Source: Alectoria sarmentosa (taxonomy: Eukaryota > Ascomycota > Lecanoromycetes > Lecanorales > Parmeliaceae). Taken from it: a stretch of 13,694 nucleotides of DNA. Below the pieces are notes generated by a model. That model did no database searches and was not told where the DNA came from. It worked only from the letters and a program-made list of their open reading frames with translations. Shown one piece after another: positions 10,701-13,694 of this stretch. Made by a program: the position numbers and the translations under genes. The DNA lies in NCBI GenBank assembly GCA_009733775.1, contig WOGZ01000582.1, positions 1-13,694 of the forward strand, written 5' to 3'. Each line of letters starts with the position of its first letter. Within the stretch, counting starts at the first letter, position 1.

Positions 10701-11010
10701 ATAAATATATAAATTTATAAATTAAACTTTTTTATTAAATATAGAAAACATTATTTTATATTTTATATATCGTTATTAAAATTTTAATATTCGCGTAACG
10801 ATAATTTAAAATCATAAATAATCTTAATTAATAACGAAAAAAAATGAGAAATTAATAAAACATTAAATAAAAAAGTTCGCAATAACGAGATTAAATATTT
10901 TATTAATTAAAAAAAAATTTCATTTTATAAAGCTTTATAAAAATTAATAAAGTATTTTAAATTTTTTAAAAACGTAATTAAAAATTTCGAATAAATAAAA
11001 ACATTATATA
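7800..11010 (+). mobile_element. Element B: decayed chromodomain Ty3/gypsy retrotransposon
   Basis: The plus strand carries, in order, a PR-RT linker, reverse transcriptase, post-RT region, zinc-binding region, integrase core, integrase C-terminus and a chromodomain. That is the chromovirus branch of Ty3/gypsy. Element A and element B lie in opposite orientations and differ in motif wording (YLND followed by IFIYSK in A, YLNN followed by VLSYFE in B), so they belong to different families. Gag and LTRs were not identified. CpG accounts for most remaining cytosines, and erosion is heavier than in element A. Confidence 0.92.
7800..11010 (+). pseudogene. pol: Element B pol (RT-integrase-chromodomain), RIP-like inactivated
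   Basis: This was the pol polyprotein for reverse transcription and targeted integration. Frame 0 (codon starts divisible by 3) reads a linker and RT entry at 7803-8144, including KLFDNFNTYDQIEH and NYLNNTFKKK. After small shifts come SLRLYINYKKFNK (8159-8197), KYFIKINIRNAYYKI (8251-8295) and the YLDD site at 8455-8466 reading Y-L-N-N, then LSKCVFNRNEI. Frame 0 resumes with INFYRRFVKGFS (about 8709-8744) and stays without a shift to the end. The zinc-binding region ends in a CX2C-like Y-F-N-C before 9882. The integrase core has first Asp to Asn at 9972-9974, second Asp to Asn at 10170-10172, and Glu kept at 10281-10283 in a D-E-stop-N-Q context. The C-terminus reads KFDYKQFKSFKMLKKIN (about 10656-10706). 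The chromodomain is at 10836-10990, with its Trp codons as stops at 10845 and 10908. Frame changes near 8145-8158, 8200-8240 and 8591-8596 each equal the loss of one base. Confidence 0.93.
8822..8851. repeat. Twin short hairpins inside element B pol
   Basis: AAAAGC (8822-8827) pairs with GCTTTT (8835-8840), and TTAAGA-C-TCTTAA occupies 8839-8851. They look like a terminator but lie within the pol fossil (reading K-A-R-E-A-F-K-T-L-K), so they are most likely a by-product of coding sequence. Confidence 0.4.
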
Positions 11011-11874
11011 AATTAATATTTAAGACGAAATAAAAGACGTAATCGTCGCAGAAAATTAAAAAGCGAAATAAATTACGAAAATAATAATAATAAAAGACTT
11101 ATAAATAAATATTTAATTAAGAGATTTAATATAAAAGAGTGTTAAAAGTTATTTAATTTCGATCTCGCTAAAATTAAGCGAAGCGAGAACTTTAAAAAAA
11201 GCGTTTATAATAACTTCGATTTTAATATTTAAGTATATCTCGAAAAGTTTTACAAAAATATTATAAATGTAATTAATCTTTTAAAATACTATTATTCGAA
11301 TTTTTAAGTCTTTTTATTAAAAATCGAAATTATAATTTTTTTTATAAAAAAGTGCTTTTATTCGATAAAAGTTCGAAATTAAATAACTTTTAACATCTTT
11401 TTAATAAAAACGATTAAAAAAAGCTCGAAAATTTATATACGCATATATACGCATATTTTAATACGTTAAAACGTCTCGCATTATAAAGAAAACAATAATT
11501 ATAAAAGTCGTAAACATAATCACAATTGCTTAATATTAATTTATATATTTTTTATATTAAAAAATAATCTCTTATTAATAAAAATCGTTAAAAAGTAACG
11601 AAAAATAATAATAAAAATAATAATAATAACGATAATAATAAAGATAACGAAAATAATAACAATAATAAAAAAAACGACGATACGCACGATGATTATTTTT
11701 ATTAATAAAATTCTCGCATATATTAATTAAAATTATTTTATTTTCTTAAACGCGTAAAGCGTCGCGAACGTTATTATCGATAACGATAATAATACGCATC
11801 GCAATTTAATAAATAAAAATGAAAAAATTAATCACATAAAAATGATTTTTGTGAAAATATTAATCGTATTTAAA
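11011..11874. other. Downstream part of element B; no gene recognised
   Basis: This follows the chromodomain and should hold the pol tail, polypurine tract and 3' LTR, but no direct-repeat partner was found upstream. It contains an imperfect hairpin (TCTCGCT at 11163-11169 with AGCGAGA at 11182-11188) and an AAT/AAC-rich simple-sequence stretch at 11600-11675. A TTATTATCG-ATAA-CGATAATAA hairpin lies at about 11772-11793. Confidence 0.45.
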
Positions 11875-11972
11875 TTAACGCGTGTTAACTCGCGACGCGA
11901 TGTAAATCGCGCGAAAATTATTCACGAAAACGCGCATATAACGAAGATAAATAAGAATTTAACACGCGTTAA
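11875..11972. repeat. CpG-dense palindromic island
   Basis: TTAACGCGTGTTAA (11875-11888) and its exact reverse complement TTAACACGCGTTAA (11959-11972) enclose 70 bases. Inside is a second hairpin CGCGAT-GTAA-ATCGCG (11896-11911) and several more CGCG words. This is the most C+G-rich patch of the right half of the window, and nearly every C is in CpG. It could be an LTR or terminal structure, or simply sequence rich in CpG that escaped erosion. Confidence 0.75.
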
Positions 11973-12068
11973 CGCAATTTCTTAAACATTTATTAATTTT
12001 TTTTTATTAACGTATTTTAAATAATAAAAAAGAGAATAATAAAAAGAAAAGCGATAATAATAAAAACA

Positions 12069-12235
12069 ATTATTAATTTCATTAATCAAGCACTTTTTTA
12101 AAATAAATGCGAATGTTTATAAATAAAAATAATCGAAATTATTATAATAATAATAATTATTAATTTTATTAATTAAGCATTTTTTAAAATAATCTTTTAT
12201 ATTTATAAATAAAAAAGAGAATAAAAATAATAATA
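12069..12235 (+). repeat. Imperfect ~87-bp tandem duplication
   Basis: AATTTCATTAATCAAGCACTTTTTTAAAAT (12074-12103) recurs at 12161-12190 with mainly C/T differences, as does the following TTTATAAATAAAAA stretch. A weaker, third related unit may lie at about 11990-12060. The second unit runs into the IR2 left arm. Confidence 0.65.
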
Positions 12236-12590
12236 AAAATAAAAATAAAAATAAGAGTAATAACGATAGTAATAATTACATTTATAAATTAAAATTCTCG
12301 CATTATTAATTCTCAATTTACGAAAAAAATAATCATTAAAATTTCGACGACGACGAGAAATGTTTAAAATTATTATTAATATTATTAATATACTTTTCAC
12401 GAACTTTATCGATCTTTACAATCAATTAAATAAATTTAAATGTTTTTTAAAATATTTATTATGAGATAAATTAATTAAATTAAATAATTATAATTTTAAT
12501 TAATATATACGTTTTATTATTATTATAATATATAATTCGTTATTATATTATTACGATAATAAAAAATATAAATAAGATAATAAATATAAA
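12200..12590 (-). repeat. IR2 left arm, ~390 bp
   Basis: This is the reverse-complement partner of 13292-13694. Landmarks are the (TAAAAA)n-like tract at 12221-12253, opposite the TTTTTA microsatellite at the window end; the CGACGACGACGAG block near 12345; TTCACGAA near 12396; and ATTACGATAATAAAAAAT near 12550. The arms lie directly on either side of the IR1 right copy. No coding content is recognised, and a 65-codon minus frame across 12400-12203 follows simple sequence and is regarded as chance. Confidence 0.85.
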
Positions 12591-12599
12591 GAAAAATAT

Positions 12600-13291
12600 A
12601 ACATTTATAAATAAAAATGTTAATATTAATATTAATGTTATTATTATTAAAAAATCAAAATGAAAATAAAACTTTAAACTTAATAGCGCGATTTTCAAAT
12701 AATAATAATAATAAAATTATAATAATTAATAACAATAATAACATTTCGTAATAGCGATAATAATATATTATAACATAATTATAAAATGTTCGCGCTTTAA
12801 TAATTAAGATAATAATGTTTATAATTGCGCTATCGCGATTTTAATATATAAATATATTAACGTGTTTATAAAAATTTACGATAAATAATTTACGTGCATT
12901 AAAGTAATAAACGTTAATTTAAATTACGTTTAATTAATGATTAATAATATAAATAAATATAATAAACTCGTAAGCATTTAATTGCAATACGCAAATATAT
13001 TAAAATTTAAAATTAAACTTTTTAAAAGAGAAAGTAATTATAAAAGCGAAAATATTTAAAACAACTTAATAAAGTTCGTTTAAATCGTTTATTTAAATTG
13101 CGTGTTACGCAATTAAAGTGCGTTTTTAATACGCTTAATAAAAGTCTTAAATATTCGCAATTTTTTTTTTTTTTTTTTTTAATTATTAATTCATTTAATA
13201 ACTTATCGATTGAAATTCGTTATTACGTTTATAAATTTCGTAATTGCCTAGCTACTACGTAGCTTTATTGAAAAAAAAACCTTATTATTTT
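12600..13291 (-). repeat. IR1 right copy, ~700-bp repeat (inverted)
   Basis: Inverted copy of 6450-7150, with the hairpin AATTGCGT-GTT-ACGCAATT at 13096-13114 and a T20 run at 13161-13180. Compared with the left copy it differs by transitions such as GCGTGTTAAAGACGC versus GCGTATTAAAAACGC (minus-strand reading), while most CpG words are shared. Its outer end, after CCTTATTATTTTATA (13280-13294), matches the end of the 4848-4955 fragment. It forms the exact spacer of the IR2 inverted repeat. Confidence 0.88.
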
Positions 13292-13694
13292 ATAGTTATT
13301 TTATTTACATTTTTTATTATCGTAATAATGTGATAACGAATTATATATTATTATAATAACGAAACGTATACATTAATTAAATAATAATTAAATAAAATTA
13401 TAATTATTTAACTTAATTAATTTCATTTACAATAAATATTTTAAAAAGCATTTAAGTTTATTTAATTAATTTGCGAGAATCGACGAAATTCGTGAAAAAC
13501 ATATTAATAAAATTAATAATGTTTTTAAATATTTCTCGTCGTCGTCGTAATTTTAATAATCGTTTTTTTTTATAAATTAAAAGCTAATAATATAAAAAAT
13601 TTGATTTATATATATAATTATCATTATCGTTATTGTCATTTTTATTTTTATTTTTATTTTTATTTTTATTTTTATTTTTATTTTTATTTTTATT
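13292..13694 (+). repeat. IR2 right arm, runs off window end
   Basis: Inverted partner of 12200-12590, aligned from just outside IR1 to the last base. The shared block TTTCTCGTCGTCGTCGTAATTT lies near 13532, and TTATTATCGTAATAAT near 13314. Because similarity reaches the window edge, the arm probably continues beyond it. Confidence 0.85.
13639..13694 (+). repeat. TTTTTA microsatellite, about 9 units
   Basis: Perfect tandem T5A hexamers run to the end of the window. The opposite IR2 arm has a shorter, imperfect version (12221-12253), so the array expanded after the two arms separated. It is not a known telomere repeat. Confidence 0.9.

Noticed and set aside
12203..12400. Minus-strand Tyr/Phe-rich open frame
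   Set aside because: It is read from AT simple repeats and the trinucleotide run in IR2. No homologous frame is kept in the other arm.
6450..13291. A single DNA transposon (Maverick or foldback type) with 700-bp TIRs
   Set aside because: The interior holds a gypsy pol, not a DNA transposon gene set, and a third partial copy of the arm lies outside. Kept only as an open alternative.
13639..13694. Telomere or subtelomere end
   Set aside because: TTTTTA is not a recognised telomere repeat. The tract is an expanded version of a tract inside IR2.
1..13694. AT-rich insect, Plasmodium-like or organellar DNA as source
   Set aside because: Extreme CpG excess with one-way transitions between repeat copies and fungal-style chromovirus pol fit a RIP-active fungus better. 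An AT-rich, CpG-rich insect genome cannot be fully excluded.
1..13694. tRNA, rRNA, CRISPR array or bacterial operon signals
   Set aside because: No cloverleaf with paired stems, no rRNA-like conserved blocks, no regularly spaced identical repeats, and no ribosome-binding-site-linked genes were seen.

Overview
This window is a gene-free, extremely AT-rich stretch (I estimate roughly 85% A+T by eye) made of decayed repeats. The clearest content is two broken Ty3/gypsy-type LTR retrotransposons in opposite orientations. Their pol reading frames can still be followed domain by domain, but they are riddled with stop codons, and catalytic aspartates are changed to asparagine. The changes needed to explain the stops and motif losses are almost all C:G to T:A. 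Two direct-repeat copies (3803-4043 and 5899-6111) also differ nearly always in that direction, and most surviving C bases sit in CpG. Together this looks like repeat-induced point mutation (RIP) or a very similar cytosine-to-thymine process. A filamentous ascomycete heterochromatic, AT-isochore-like block is therefore the best guess for the source. The pol sequences resemble the chromodomain-type gypsy elements common in such fungi. No host gene was found to confirm the taxonomy.

Layout. 1-2190, minus strand: element A. Pol runs from about 1800 to the left window edge (protease end, reverse transcriptase, start of the post-RT region). Gag with a degenerate CCHC zinc knuckle lies upstream at 1828-2190. 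2191-3802: unreadable, possibly gag N-terminus and leader. 3803-6111: a roughly 210-240 bp direct repeat in two copies, enclosing a fragment of another repeat (4848-4955) and a 130 bp hairpin (5756-5885). 6450-7150: left copy of a ~700 bp repeat (IR1). 7800-11010, plus strand: element B pol, with the PR-RT linker, RT, zinc-binding region, integrase core, integrase C-terminus and chromodomain. 11011-12199: degraded 3' part, with a CpG-dense palindromic island at 11875-11972. 12200-13694: a nested structure in which the inverted copy of the ~700 bp repeat (12600-13291) is flanked by a second inverted repeat (IR2, 12200-12590 and 13292-13694). IR2 probably continues past the window, which ends in a TTTTTA microsatellite.

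Nothing here should make a functional protein. The interest lies in how readable the fossils remain, how one-directional the mutations are, and the nested inverted-repeat architecture. The short open frames scattered through the window are either pieces of the decayed pol/gag frames or chance frames. All family assignments are by motif recognition, without database searches.
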